A DNA stretch of 64,000 bases from Cunninghamia lanceolata. Taxonomy: Eukaryota; Streptophyta; Pinopsida; Cupressales; Cupressaceae. Where the stretch lies: the NCBI GenBank assembly GCA_027924645.1, contig BSBN01000888.1, forward strand, positions 14,887,001 through 14,951,000, written 5' to 3'. This document shows, piece after piece, positions 1-11,770 of this stretch; position 1 is the stretch's first letter, and each line of letters starts with the position of its first letter. The notes under the pieces were generated by a model. It did not search any database and had not been told where the DNA came from. It saw only the letters and a program-made list of their open reading frames with translations. Made by a program: the position numbers and the translations under genes.

Positions 1-575
1 GCAAGCTACAAACAATCCGTAGGTTCATATCACAACTGGAAGACAAGTGTCAACCCTTCAGTCATCTCCTACATAAGAACGTTCCATTCATATGGGATGA
101 GAAATACGAAGAGGCATTTGACAAACTGAAAGAATATCTTATGAATCCACTCATTCTCATGCCTCCTATCCAAGGGAAACCATTGTTACTATACATATCT
201 GCTACACCAACAGCTCTTGGGGCCCTTCTAGCACAACAAGATTATGAAAGTAAAGAAAGAGCTGTCTACTACATCAGTCGTACATTGTTGGGCTATGAGT
301 TGTAACACTCTCAGATAGAAAGATCATGTCTTGTGGTAGTTTTTGCCTCCAAAAAAATCTGAAATTATATGCTAGCACATCCAGTCAAACTTATAGCAAA
401 AATAGATCCACTGAAGTACCTACTAAGCAAAGCAACTCTAATAGGTCGCCTAACCAAATGGGTAATGCTCCTAAGTGAATACAACATTGAGTATGTAGAC
501 AGAAAGGCTATCAAGGGACAAGTCATTGTTGATCAGTTAGTAGATGCACCACTACAGGACACCACACCAATGTAA
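1..575 (+). pseudogene. Tat element pol fragment: RT end and RNase H
   Basis: Frame translation from base 1 gives the RT/RNase H linker (segment with PFIWDEKYEEAFDKLK) followed by the retroviral-type RNase H core (PLLLYISATPTALGALLAQ, then YYISRTLLGYEL). A stop at about 303 and a frame change break the reading before the next open stretch (369-575), which has the RNase H tail HPVKLIAKIDPLKYLLSK and the linker to the next domain. In functional relatives this domain degrades the RNA strand during reverse transcription. This copy cannot encode an active enzyme. The beginning is cut by the window edge. Confidence 0.85.
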
Positions 576-629
576 TTTGAATTTCTAGATGAATCCTTAT
601 TTAATATATCAACACATTCCTGAAACCTT

Positions 630-1060
630 TACTTTGATGGGTCCTAAATAAACCATGGATCGGGGGCAGGAATCATGTTTGTGAATCCTCATGGTGACAC
701 CATACTGAAGTCTTACTGTCTATTATTCCCATGCACAAACAACATAGAAGAATATGAAGCCTTGGTCATTGGTCTCAAGATGGCAATAGAATGGAAAATC
801 AAAGAGTTACAAGTCTATGGTGATTCTCAACTAGTGATCAATCAGGTCAATGATGATTACCAAACCAAAGACGAGAAGCTTGTCCCATACAAGAGGATGG
901 TCAAGGACTTTAAAGAATACTTTGTGGTCATCTATTTTGAGTAGATACCTTGCATTGAAAAAAAGTAGCAGACACCATGGCAACCATTGCCTCTCTTCTC
1001 GAAATCCCAGAGAATGAGTCACGGTATGAGTTCTTAGTGGAATTAATTCAGTAACCAGCT
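630..1060 (+). pseudogene. Tat element second (archaeal-type) RNase H
   Basis: The translation shows YFDGS, then GSGAGIMFVNPHGD, then NIEEYEALVIGLKMAIE, then GDSQLVINQ. These are the spaced Asp, Glu and Asp signatures of the RNase HI/archaeal RNase H fold, and they are still recognisable. A TAA stop follows DGS, and another stop after VVIYFE ends the main open stretch at 944. Such an extra RNase H between pol RNase H and integrase is known from Tat/Retand elements, so this fragment gives the best lineage call for the element. It is decayed but keeps its catalytic-site residues. Confidence 0.82.
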
Positions 1061-1339
1061 TATGATCTTCCTGAAACCCATTCCATATGCCTATTAGTTG
1101 GATCTGATTCACCTTGGTATGGTGAGGTTTACACTTACCTCAAGGACAATGCCCTCCCACCTAACTTATCTTCAAACCAATGATGAACCTTTCTATGCCA
1201 AACCTCTCACTATACCATTATTGCTGACACCCTATACCAACGTGGTGTAGATGGTACTTTACTTTGTTGTTTAGAACAAGAAGAATCCCAAACCACCTTA
1301 CGAGATGTACGCGAAGGGATCTAAGGAACACACTCTAGC

Positions 1340-2370
1340 GGTTCTTCCTTAGCTAAGAAACTCATGCATTTGGGTTATTATTGGCCAAACATAGAAACAG
1401 ATTCATATCAATTTGTGAAGAAATGCAAGCCGTGCCAGATACATGAGAACCTGATACATGCACCAGCTCAAGAGTTGAGACCTTTAATGACACCTTAGCC
1501 CTTTTGTCAATGGGGACTTGACCTTGTAGGAAAAATCCATCCTCCCTCATCCAATAGCCACAAATTCATAATAACTACCACTGAGTACTTTACCAAGTGG
1601 ATTGAAGTTATCCCCCTTACCACCGTCACAGGTAAACAAATCTCCTCATTCATCCTTAATTACCTCATCTACAGATACGGAATTCCCTCATCCATTATCA
1701 TAGATAACGGAAGACCCTTCAAAAAATAGGATGTCCAAGAACTCTGTGACCGATTCAAAATCCAACACCATTTCTCCACACCCTATTACCCCCAAGGCAA
1801 CGGCCAAGCAAAAGCATCCAACAGGACCATCTTGAAACTTCTCAAGAAGACAATCAACAATGTTGGCCATGATTGGCACATCCAACTCAATCCCGCTCTA
1901 TGGGCCTATAGAACTAGTATATGCACTCCCACAGGTGCTACCCCTTACGCCCTTGTCTATGGCTCAGAAGCCATCCTCCCCATTGAGGTCGAGTTACCAT
2001 CTCTCAGGGTGTCATTAAAAGGTCTCATAACAGATGAAGAATACAGAGTTTCCAGATTGCAAGAAATAGAGTTGCTAGAGGAAAGGAGACAAAAAGCCTT
2101 TGATCATCTCAAAGCATATCAACAAATGATGTCACGAAGCTACAACCATAGAGTCCATCCAAGAATATTCAAGGTTGGAGATCTAGTACTTAAGGACAAC
2201 CCCTGCAATCAACAAGATAGGGAAAAGAAAGGCAAGTTCAAACCCAACTGGCTTGGGCCTATGTGAGCGTAACTACTTATGGATTAGGGGCATATCAGTT
2301 AGCAACATCAGAGGGTGAACTATTTGATGACCCAATCAACAACATGCATCTTCACTGGTTCTATACCTAA
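1340..2370 (+). pseudogene. Tat element integrase, decayed
   Basis: The zinc-binding part appears as LMHLGYYWPNI followed by CKPCQIHENL. The catalytic core has GLDLVGKIHPP (first Asp) and SSIIIDNGRPF (second Asp). The third catalytic residue, normally Glu in the GQAEASN motif, reads Lys here (GQAKASN), so the enzyme is inactive even apart from stops. The open stretch 1832-2266 carries the C-terminal part (HDWHIQLNPALWAYRTS, then GATPYALVYGSEAILP). A frameshift near 2262 lets the C-terminal tail (YGLGAYQLATSEGE, HLHWFYT) continue to a TAA at 2368-2370, which I take as the ancestral pol end. Confidence 0.85.
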
Positions 2371-4556
2371 GAGAACCCCAATGTAAGGGGGGCACAAAAT
2401 AGAAAAAAAATTAAAAAATCAAAAAATACAAAAAAATAAAAAAAAATAAAATAATACAAAAAAAATGTCCTTTGGTGAAAACTTGGAAAATAGGCACCTT
2501 GGATAGGTACTATGATCAAAACTTGGCAAACAGGCATCATGGTGTACTTTCTAGGTTTCGTGCAAATAAAAGCAAGTGGTGAAAACCTAGTAACCAGGTG
2601 TTACTTGTGATAAACCGCTTCCTCCATCTTTGGAAAACCAATCACCTTGTGTCCATTCTTCCTTCACTCGTGTCCCATTCAATCCATATCTGTTCCATTA
2701 TAAAATCCTAACGATAACCTATCATGGCTCGATACTCTATCTCTTTTGTTGCCATGTCAACCAAGGTTTTATCCAATATCCTATCTATAGTGTCAACCTA
2801 GAATAGTGTCTCTCGTCAGTATCCACATGGTCCAGGTCCATGAACTACGTTGCCTCTGCGTTGTCACATAGGTAAGGTCATTATTCAAATGTGTCCCTGA
2901 GGCTCCACTGTCCCATCCATCACACGTCTAGTCATTCTATCTATCTGAGTCCACACCACTTTATATCACCTAGGTCTTAAGTTCATTAAGGTTTACCCAA
3001 AACTACGTTGCCTCTGCATCATCACGTAGGCAAGGCCATTTAGCAATGAACCCTTGAGGCACTAGGTCAGTCCCTTAGGGTCCATCTCACCAATAAGGAT
3101 TGTGGAATCTTCTCACTAGACAAGCAAGTGTAAAAAAACCCACTCTTTTCAAGCATAAGTCTTGACGCAAGGCATTAACCTATCCAAGGAAAAACAAGCA
3201 AACAAATACCTAAGGCATTCTAAATGATTTTACCTAAATTATGGCAAGAAACAAACACATCTAAATGCAAATATGTTTTGTGGATTGGAATCATGGTTAA
3301 CTTACAGAGTCTTGATTTTTGTTATCATGTCTTTCTATGCTACTCAAGCATGCCAAAAGCTAGAGATGCTATGATGGGGGCATGATTATTTCTCTTTGTT
3401 TGATGTCTGTGGATTAAAATTTAGTAATGTGACACCTTGTCTAAAGACATGATCCGCAAAAGATCATCGAGGACATCAAAGGTCTAACATGAATGGGGGC
3501 AATCCTTGTCTGTTGATACGTAAGAAATACTTAGGTCATCTCAGTTCAGTTATACCTAGATGCTTGTATTAACTTGCTAAATCAAAATCCATGTAAGCAA
3601 TACTCAAGTCATCTTGGTTCAATTATACCTAGATGTTTGTATTAACTTACAACATTTAGAAAAAGTACCAAAAAATAGCCCAATGATGAAATAAGCACTT
3701 CGAAATACTTGCATTAGCAAGATGGCAAAAACATTCGCATCCACAAAAGCATCCATATCCCATGCAGTAAAAATTTTCAAAGCATCCATATCCCATGCAA
3801 TAATGATCCAGAATGCAGAGTACCAATGCTTATAAAAGATTGTGATTCCTTCTATCGAGTCATTCTTCTATCAATTAGTATTCTATCTATCATTGTGGTC
3901 CATTCTTCTCAATTCGGTCAACCCGAGCAATGATCCAAATGCAAGTCTGACCTTAATCTATATCAATCAAGTCAAGTCAATCTTGTCAAATGATCCAATC
4001 ACAATCAGTGGTCTTGATCCTTATCTAGTCGTAAACCAAATCAATTAGTTAATCAATCAATTGTCTTACACAGGATGTGGCATTGTCAAAATCAAACCAA
4101 CACACATGTCTTAGATGACATGCTTCATTTCCTAAAACTAGACACTATCCTTTGTGTTGCTCTAGGGCTCTATCATTCCCTGCCATGACAACATGCCTGC
4201 CATGTTGGTCTAGGGATATATTGTTCCCCGCCATGACAACACTATCATATATCGTTGGTTTACTGCTTGATAGGGGCAATACCTTGTTTGTTCTTGTATC
4301 ATTTGTGCATACTTTCTTACTTGCTTGTGTGTGGTATCATTCTATCTTGCATTGCATATCATTCAGATTTTCTTCAAACCTAACCTTTTGTTTTTACCTT
4401 CTTTGTGAGATTGTCTGTCTCACGCCTTCTGCCTTCTTTCTGTCCAATCTCCCGAGGGGGCATCCTATTGTCATAACCTATACCAGGGGCAAACTGGGGC
4501 ATGTATCATTATCAAAAACTTATTCTTTGAAGCAACATCGTAAACTGCATTGCATC
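2371..4556 (+). other. Tat element 3' noncoding spacer
   Basis: This stretch of about 2.2 kb lies between the integrase end and the polypurine tract and has no credible gene. It starts with a C/G-poor A-rich run (2400-2465) and then has a repeated phrase built on GTGAAAACYTRG with AGGTG/AGGCA (2465-2610). It contains two copies of a phrase around CTACGTTGCCTCTGC (2846, 3003). Reverse-complement relatives of the 2465-2610 phrase occur at 43290-43370, and of 4160-4255 at about 41790-41865. It is therefore a conserved part of the family, not random filler. ORFs at 3842 and 4152 show no family resemblance. Confidence 0.7.
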
Positions 4557-4570
4557 AAAGAGGGGCAAAA
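4557..4570 (+). promoter_or_regulatory. Polypurine tract of Tat element
   Basis: AAAGAGGGGCAAAA lies directly before the LTR start TGTATATGCC. It would prime plus-strand DNA synthesis. The same tract, inverted, sits at 41271-41284 before another LTR that starts TGTAGACACA. Confidence 0.75.
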
Positions 4571-5735
4571 TGTATATGCCAAAAAATGACACGATTCGGT
4601 CTAAATAAATATTCTTAATATTTATTTCATTCTAATTCTTCTATCAATAAATAAATAAACAAATTTATTTATTCGATTCACATTCCTCTAAATTAATTAA
4701 ATATCAAAATATTTAATTACCTCTTCTAAAGTCAAAATTAAATAAAATCCTTTATTTAATTAAATTCTTCCAAACAATTAAATAATTCTTAATTATTTAA
4801 TTAAAGTCAAATCATTCCTCCAAATTTAAATAAATCAATCAAATTTATTTAAATCCTCTCAATCTACAAAAATAAAATATAATCAAATATTTTATTTATT
4901 CTTCTAAATCATGCACAACAATTAAATAAATTTATTTATTTAATTTGCTTTCTTATCTTCTAATTCTTCAAATATCTTCCAAATCTTCTAAAAATAAGTC
5001 TTCTTCTTCATGCACACAAAATTAAATAATTTATTATTGAATTTCTCTCAAATCATGCAAAAGCAAATCTCAAGTTGAGTTAACTGATTCAATCAACCTT
5101 GTTTTTATCAATATCTCTTAAGTTAGAAAAAAGCTTTCTAATTTATGAAAAGCATGTCTTATCTTTAGAAAAGAAAGTAGTTAACTCAAATAAAATAGCT
5201 TTTTGGGTGACACTTGTCTTCTTCTGATTCACGCACGTTCCTCAAGGTTTCTATACCATTGATCTTCTCATTCTTTCTATACTGTTAATCTTCTCTTTCA
5301 CAAGTCTATAAATTGAACCCTCTTCCTCCATTTCATTCATCCAAGCTTTAAGTATCGTTACTCTGTACGAATTATAGCGCACTTTTGGCACCAATTCCTT
5401 TATTGCTTGTGATCACACTTATTACCATACTACTACTATTGTTGTGAAGTTCATCTTCATTACAAAGCATTATCATAGCCATTCTCCATTGACAATCTTG
5501 GAATAGCAAGGAAGTGCACTCTCTAAGGGCCTTATTCATACATGCAAGATCGATTGAGATAGGCAACCAATGGAAGCTATGAAGCTTTGAGGTTTGCAAA
5601 GGTTTTTTGAAGTTCTTTTGCTTGATTGATCTCTTTGTTTCTGTATTTCATTGAGTTTTAGGTATTTTTATATTCATTATATTGATTATTCATTTGAATC
5701 CAATTTTCCCTTAACAGTTTTCTTTTATAGACATA
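4571..5735 (+). repeat. Tat element 3' LTR (3' end unresolved)
   Basis: The LTR starts with TG immediately after the polypurine tract. It is very AT-rich from 4590 to 5060, with many short ATTTAATT/AAATAAAT inverted segments, and becomes more balanced past 5200. A TATA-like box with a typical promoter context is at 5305-5313. The end cannot be placed because the chromovirus was inserted at 5741, and the target sequence resumes at 18485 without a clear terminal CA. Confidence 0.65.
5305..5313 (+). promoter_or_regulatory. TATA-like box in Tat LTR
   Basis: TCTATAAAT is followed by a C/T-rich stretch (CCCTCTTCCTCC), the usual layout of a plant Pol II LTR promoter and start region. The inverted relative has TCTATAAAGG at about 40760-40770. 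Confidence 0.5.
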
Positions 5736-5740
5736 AGCTC
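5736..5740. repeat. Target-site duplication of chromovirus, left copy
   Basis: AGCTC lies directly before the LTR and matches AGCTC at 18480-18484 directly after the right LTR. Five bases is the normal size for Ty3/gypsy integration. Confidence 0.85.
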
Positions 5741-6597
5741 TAATGTAGGAGTATCCCTGGTTCAAGAGAAATCTTGCATCAACCAAAAACATTTGTATTT
5801 CAGTTTGTTTGTAGTTTAGTTTGTTTCTTTTCATTTTCTAGTTTAGTTCAGGTAGTTCGGTCAGAGCATTTCCTGTATTTTAGTCTGCATTGTATCGCAG
5901 TTGCATTTCAGACCTTGCGGAGTTGGACTTAGCATCTAGATTCATTCATCTACATCATATCTAGAATTCAAAGCATTTGGATCAAGTACCAGAAAGTTAT
6001 CGCTATCAGAAGATTGATAGTTTTCTCAGAACAGAGCATCTTGACAATCTCTGATAGTGAGCTAAAGGAGAAGACTTATGAAGCATTCCTTGACTTATGG
6101 ATGCTAATGACACATCATTGAATGATATTTAGTTCTTGGTCGACCTTCCCTAAGATCTGTACATCATTCCATTCATTTGCAAAGGAATTCTACTTGATTA
6201 GGTCTGACCTACTCGTGTACAAATGTTACAGCTCTTCTTTGGAGTTTGTGATCTTCCTTGGCTGACACAGAGGAATCTTGTGATCTAGAGATGATATATA
6301 TTGATGTAATAGATCCTTACACAAGTAGTTGATAATAATAATGATAGTTGATAGTTTAGATTTTATGCGTAGGATCTTCAAAGCTATATATTACGCATAT
6401 CTGATATTCTGAAATCGGGCCTTTGAGCCCTAATTATAAGCTCATATGTTGCCGGCCAATCTGTATTTGAATTCTATGATATACTAAATGATTGAATCTA
6501 CATTTGTTCTATATCTTTGAGTTGTTTCCACTGTGTATACTCTTGTTGCATAGTCTGGACAGTTCATTATGTGAACCCTCCTACCATGACTACACCA
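5741..6597 (+). repeat. Chromovirus 5' LTR
   Basis: About 857 bp. It begins TAATGTAGGAG, where the right copy still has TGATGTAGGAG, so the first G has mutated. It ends CACCA. It matches 17686-18479 throughout with numerous substitutions. A stretch of about 60 bases after the phrase AATGATATTT (about 6125-6180) is absent from the right LTR. Confidence 0.9.
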
Positions 6598-6599
6598 AG

Positions 6600-6611
6600 T
6601 AGTATCAGAGC
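6600..6611 (+). promoter_or_regulatory. Primer binding site of chromovirus (tRNA-Met type)
   Basis: TAGTATCAGAGC lies two bases after the LTR. It differs by one base from TGGTATCAGAGC, the site complementary to the 3' end of plant initiator tRNA-Met. Confidence 0.8.
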
Positions 6612-6798
6612 GAAAGTTTGAATCTTTCGGAGTGAATTGAATGAAGTTGGCGAGGGAATTCTGTAAGATCTTGCTGTGGACAGATCACCAAATTAAGTTA
6701 GGTTACTTGTGTCACAACCAATCACCAATTATGAGGTAGTTGTCACCTTGTAGCCTGATCACTGAACTTGAGGCAATTTACACTTGATCCTAGGAAGA

Positions 6799-7416
6799 AT
6801 GCCACCGAGGAGAGTTTTTGTTGTTGGAACAATGGCTGGTAGAATGGATGAGATGATGGAAATGATGAAACAATGAGAATTTAGTTGGATGTTGTCGAGG
6901 AAGAGAGGCAAAGATGATTGACACCTAGACCTAATGTTGAAAGTGATGATGAAGAAGAATTTCAATCTGTTGAACAAATTGGTGAAACCTTAGGAGGTGA
7001 TGAAGAAGAAGAATCAGATCAAATAAAAATGTTGTGAGACATTTCAAAGATTGGAAAGAGACCTAAAGTTGATGTGCTGAACTATACTAGTAATTTGAAC
7101 CCTAAAGAATTGATTGACTAGATAAATGACATGGAAGAATACTTTGAATATGAAGAAGTTGAAGATCCGAAGAAGGTGAAATTTGCAAAGAAAAAGTTGA
7201 AAGGACATGATGCTATATGGTGGAAAGAAGTTCAGTTGGATAGAAACAGAAGAGGAATAGAAAATATAAGAAAGTGGGATAGGATAGTGGGATAGGATAG
7301 AATCAATTTATACCTGTTGACTATGAGTTGGAACTGTTGAAGAGATTGCAAAACTTGAGACAAAAGGAGAAATCTATGAAGGAGTATACTAAAGAATTTC
7401 ATAGCATGATTATAAG
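6799..7416 (+). pseudogene. Chromovirus gag, N-terminal part
   Basis: The ATG at 6799 starts MPPRRVFVVG, a usual beginning for plant gypsy gag. Further on (about 7100-7416) the translation has INDMEEYFEYEEVEDPKKVKF and LKGHDAIWWKE, then LKRLQNLRQKEKSMKEYTKEF, which are the retrotransposon gag (capsid-like) signatures. Several frame changes and TAG/TGA stops interrupt it. The reading is cut at 7416 by the copia insertion and resumes at 13682. Confidence 0.8.
7412..7416. repeat. Target-site duplication of nested copia, left copy
   Basis: ATAAG here equals ATAAG at 13677-13681, exactly outside the two LTR ends. Confidence 0.88.
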
Positions 7417-8452
7417 TGAAAGGAAGCTAGGTGTGTGGAAATCACTTCCTACACTAATCTAATGAGGGGAGGGGAGTGCAAATTCAATTTGTCCTTACTA
7501 TTACAACAATGTTAAACCCACTAACAGAGATATTGTAGCAAACACATAAACAAGAAAGTATGACAGAAGAAGAGAGACACAAGATATACATGGGGAAAAC
7601 CCTTATCAGGGGAGAAACCCCACACTCCAAAACCTGCACAATGTTTTATCAGAACTAAAATAGTTTACAATACACTTGCAATGCAAGCTCTCAAGAGTCT
7701 TTGACACTTGTATCTGGAGACAAACTGGTAGCATAACAGTACCTATCAAACCTGTAATACATCTCCTCTCAAAAGCACCTGTTTATATAACAAATGCAAG
7801 GCAAATATGGCTCCACATAGGAATGGGTGTCCAACATGGACTCATGGCCCAAAACTCATGCCTATGGATGCTTGTCCAACTTTGTAGGATGCTCCTGACA
7901 CTTGTCAAGTAACCCCATCCCAAAGAGGTCACCTATTTCCAAAATGGGCTATGACAGATGCTCTTATGACTCTTACAACCATCATAGAATCTGTCATAGC
8001 TGTCATAACATACAACTGTAAGAGAATCAATCATACATAGGCTATAAATAGCATATTCTCTTACAACATGTCATAGTCCACCTTGGGGTGCCCAAAGATG
8101 CTATTCGACACATGTCTTCACCTGTCATGGAATCTCCTATTTTTGACTCTTACATGTCACAACTTTGTCATAGGAATCTGTCATGACCGTTATGGTCAAT
8201 ATTCCCTTACACAACATCCAAGATGCTGACACATGGGAGAATATTCCTACCACTAAGTGGGACACCTATCTCCTCGTGTGAGGACAAATTTACATGCGGT
8301 CATATGCCATGTAGGATGACACTTCACCATGCCAACTCCCACAATATGACAACATAGGATTTGCATCCAATTAATACAATAGGCAATTAATAAATAAATA
8401 CAATGTAAAAATACAAGGAATTACCATGGTTGAGATACCTTAATTCCCAACA
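7417..8452 (-). repeat. Copia element 3' LTR
   Basis: 1036 bp, TG...CA bounded on the plus strand, and homologous along its whole length to 12650-13676. It contains the copia R-region phrase (7590-7625) with GGGGAAAACCC and GGAGAAACCCC. Read on the minus strand, the purine-rich GACAAGTGGGAAAA just inside its inner edge (8453-8466) is the polypurine tract. Confidence 0.9.
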
Positions 8453-8737
8453 TTTTCCCACTTGTCAAACACCTTGTAAGAGCTAATAGAATTAACAGGA
8501 TTTAATTGCTATAGGCTGAGAGACCCATAGACTCCGAACACCATCTAAACTTCTCTGTGCTCACTAGTTTCTTCAATACATCTACAACACTCTTCAAAGT
8601 ATCTACCTTCTCCAAATTTACTTTCCCATCCTCTGCCATGTCTCACACGAAGTGAAACTATACATCAATATGCTTTGTTCTGGCATGGAAAGTTGGATTC
8701 TTCGCAAGGCAAATCGCACTCTGATTGTCACAACTGA

Positions 8738-9316
8738 TCATAATCTAACCTGCATCAACACCAATATCATAACACAATCTCTTAAGCCAAATGGCTTTCT
8801 TACAAGCATGAGTTGAAGCCATGTACTCAGTTTTGTAGTGGACAAAGCAACCATAGGTTGTCGCTTACTCATCCAACTAATTGCACCACCAAACATAGTG
8901 AACACATAGGCACTGGTGGATCTCCTGCTATCAATGTCACTTGCCCAATCAGAATCCACTAATCCACAAATACAAACTGAATGCAGAGGTCCTGAAACAT
9001 TACCATGATAGCATATGGAATACTTGAAAGTACCCCTCAAATATCTAAACACTCACTTAACTACATCCCAATGTACTCACCCAGGATTAGCCATAAATTG
9101 ACTAAGGACTCCCACTACTTGGGCAATGTCTGGTCTTGTGTAGACCATGGCATACATCAAACTACCAACAACACTAGCATAAGGTACTCTACTCATGTCC
9201 TCCACCTCACTAGGAGATTTTGGACAATCACTAACAGACAACTTTGTCCCCAATGAAACAGGAACACACAATGGTCTACAATCTACCATGCTAAACCTAT
9301 CCAACACAGTCTTCAC
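8738..9316 (-). pseudogene. Copia RNase H
   Basis: The segments SVVGSLMYAMVYTRPDIAQV and GVLSQFMANPG (9077-9316) and then MFRYLRGTFKYSICYHG, LVDSDWASDIDSRRSTSAYV and ISWMSKRQPMVALSTTK (8738-9052) are the canonical end of copia RT and RNase H. The expected catalytic Glu context ALSTTEAEY reads ALSTTKLST, so a key residue is lost. The two halves lie in different frames. Confidence 0.85.
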
Positions 9317-9325
9317 ATACTTACT

Positions 9326-10021
9326 CTAGCTTAACCAAAGTTTTTTGTTAGCTCTATCTCTTCTGATTTCCATCTCTAGAATATACCTGGCTTCCCTGAG
9401 ATTTTTCATCTCAAACTGTGCTGACAACTGAGACTTCAAATCAGAAATCATATTCTTACCATTCCCAATCAACAGCATATCATTAACATACAATGCAATA
9501 ATGAGAATGTGATCATTGTCAAAATTGTAATACACACAATGATCTGATTTTGATCTTAGATAAACAATCGACAACACAAAGGCATCGAACTTCAAGTAGC
9601 ACATCTTAGGAGACTGCTTCAAACCATACAAAGACTTCTTTTACTTGCAAACCAAATTTTCTTTACCTTTCTCTATGCAATGCTCTGGCTGTGACATGTA
9701 GATTTCTTCCTCCAAATCACCATGAAGGAAATTTGTTTTCACATCCATCTGTTCTACCTCTAAGTCATAAGCAGCTACAGGAGATAACAGAAATCGAATG
9801 GATGTCAACTTTGCAATGAGAGAGAAAATTTCACCATAATCAATTCCCTCCACTTGTGAATACCCCTTCGCAACCAATCTAGCCTTGTACTTTTCAACAC
9901 TTCCATCTACACCAAATTTCTTCTTAAACATGCATTTGCATCCAATGGGTTTCTGTCCATGAGGCAAAGGCACCAAATCCCATGTTTTATTCTTTTCTAA
10001 AGAAGCCATCTCATCCTCCAT
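9326..10021 (-). pseudogene. Copia reverse transcriptase
   Basis: 10021-9641 carries EDEMASLEKNKTWDLVPLP, PIGCKCMFKKKF, YKARLVAKGYSQVEGIDY and EQMDVKTNFLHGDLEEEIYM, the classic copia RT start. After a stop it continues at 9631 with MYGLKQSPKMCYLKFDAF and ALYVNDMLLIG. The active-site motif YVDD is YVND, which would remove a metal-binding Asp. It copies element RNA into DNA in functional relatives. This copy is inactive. Confidence 0.9.
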
Positions 10022-10318
10022 GGCCTCCTTCTAGGAACCTGCATCTTTCATGCACATAGCCTCTTTCACAGTTCTAAGCTCATTAGTGTTAGTAAGTAAA
10101 GCAAAAGCGCAACTAGAATCAAGTAATGAATAACCAAACCTATTAGGTTGCTTTCTCATTCGTGTAGACCTCTTCATTGGCTAAGGTTGAGGTTCTGCTT
10201 CTTCTTCTGAGCTTTCAGAGCTGTCAGAACTCTCCTCGTCATTAGGTCTCACAGGGTCTGCCTATTCAGTCTTCTCATGGGTAGAAGGAAACTGAACCAC
10301 ATCTTCTTTCTTTTCTGT

Positions 10319-11060
10319 CTATTCTGGTTGTAGAACAATGGAAGAAGGTGTTAGCTCTCTAAAGATAACACTTCTGCTATACAACACTTTTTTAGCCACA
10401 AGATCCAAAATCTTGTATCCTTTCACACTGACACCATAGCCAATGAAAATACATTTAATAACCTTGTTCTCCAATTTAGACCGTTTCTCCCTAGGCACAT
10501 GTGCATATGCCTCACAACCAAAAACATAAAGATGTCTAACTAGAGGCTTCTTACCAGACCACACCTCCATGGGTGTTTTACCAACAAGAGTTGATGTAGG
10601 AGATCTGTTACCAGATAGCAAGTAGTGGCAACAGTTTCAACCCAAAACTTTTCTTCGAGGCTTGCTCCACTAAGCATACTCCTAGCCTTCTCCATCAGTG
10701 TCCTGTTCATCCTCTCTACAACTCTATTTTGTTGTAGGGTGTATGGAGTTGTCTTATGTCTTTGAATCCCTTGCTCTTTACAAAACTTATCAAACTCTGC
10801 TGAACAAAACTCACCACTGTTGTGAGTTCTCAAACACTTAATCTTTTTACTAGTCTAATTTTTAGCAAAGGCTTTAAACTCCTTAAACCGACTAAAGACT
10901 TCAGTCTTGCTTCTGATAAAATAAACCCATGTCCTTCTACTGTAATTATCTATGAAAGATACAAAATATACAGATTTTGAAATTGAAGGAACATTAACAA
11001 GACCAAACACATCAGAATGAATAAGATCCAATACACTAGAAGACTTGTGAGAACTAGAGT
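10319..11060 (-). pseudogene. Copia integrase core and C-terminal part
   Basis: Translation on the minus strand gives the core start (LDLIHSDVFG, VSFIDNYSRRTWVYFI), then RTHNSGEFCSAEFDKFC with a second catalytic position (Asp normally, RTDNG; here His-Asn), then TTPYTLQQNRVVERMNRTLM containing the third catalytic Glu. A frame change near 10600 leads to STLVGKTPMEVWSGKKP and VFGCEAYAHVP. Stops and frameshifts mark it as dead. The family inserts element DNA into the host genome. Confidence 0.85.
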
Positions 11061-11770
11061 AAAACTAAACATAGTTTTTCTTTCCATAAATGCAATGTTC
11101 GTAAAAGTCAAACTCGAGATTACAATCATTTAATCCCTCAACGATGTTTTTATTTTTTAGGGTATACAGACCCTTCTCACTAATGTGGACATATCTCAAA
11201 TGCCATAACATAGTCTTTTCAGTAGGAAGCTTAGCTTCCATAGCATGTGCACTACCATTAGAACTAGTTACAATAGATTTCTTCACTACACATTCAGATG
11301 GTGGGGATGAAGTGACTGCATGTCTTTTCTTCAAGTCAGAAGAACTATTGCACTGTGAGATGCATGCCTTCAACTGAAATGAAGTACCCATTTGAGTACC
11401 CTTCGCAAGCACCATAGATCCTCTTGTCATCTTACATCCATCCTTTGAAAAGACAACTTACACACCTGCATCAATTAACATACTTACAGAAAGCAGGTTC
11501 CATGCAAGGCTTGGAATGTCCATAACTCTAGTGATCCCCTTCACTTGTCCATCAGGAAATCAGATTAAGACTCTTCCATGACCAACAATCTTCAGATGAA
11601 ATTCTTCACCCAAGTACACTCTTCCACCATCGAACTCTTCATACTTTGTGAACCAACTTTGATGTGAGGTCATGTGGAATGATCCACCATAATCAATCAA
11701 CCACACATCATCACATGCATGGGTGGCTAGGGCTATGATGAAGGCATCAGCATCATCTTGTGGCTTGTCA
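11061..11770 (-). pseudogene. Copia protease and GAG-pre-integrase region
   Basis: Minus-strand reading has VWLIDYGGSFHMTSHQSWF, where the aspartic protease motif D(S/T)G has become DYG. The protease tail around GRVYLGEEFHLKIVGHG and SLARNLLSVSML follows. From 11430 the GAG-pre-integrase zinc region is TMLWHLRYVHISEKGL with a degraded second half (FYEHCIYGKKNYV). A stop near 11452 separates the parts. Confidence 0.8.

Larger units (their letters stand above)
1..5735 (+). mobile_element. Ty3/gypsy Tat-lineage retrotransposon, 3' portion
   Basis: The window opens inside a decayed LTR retrotransposon on the plus strand. In order it has the end of reverse transcriptase with RNase H, a second archaeal-type RNase H, integrase, a 2.2-kb noncoding spacer, a polypurine tract and an LTR beginning at 4571. 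The second RNase H placed between RNase H and integrase is the known hallmark of the Tat lineage of plant Ty3/gypsy elements. All coding parts carry stops and frameshifts. The 5' half lies outside the window. The LTR 3' end is not resolved because a second element is inserted at 5741. The same LTR start and spacer recur inverted at about 40.5-43.4 kb. Confidence 0.85.

Noticed and set aside
7676..7912. 78-codon ORF and its partner at 12800-13120
   Set aside because: Both lie in the copia LTRs on the wrong strand for the element.
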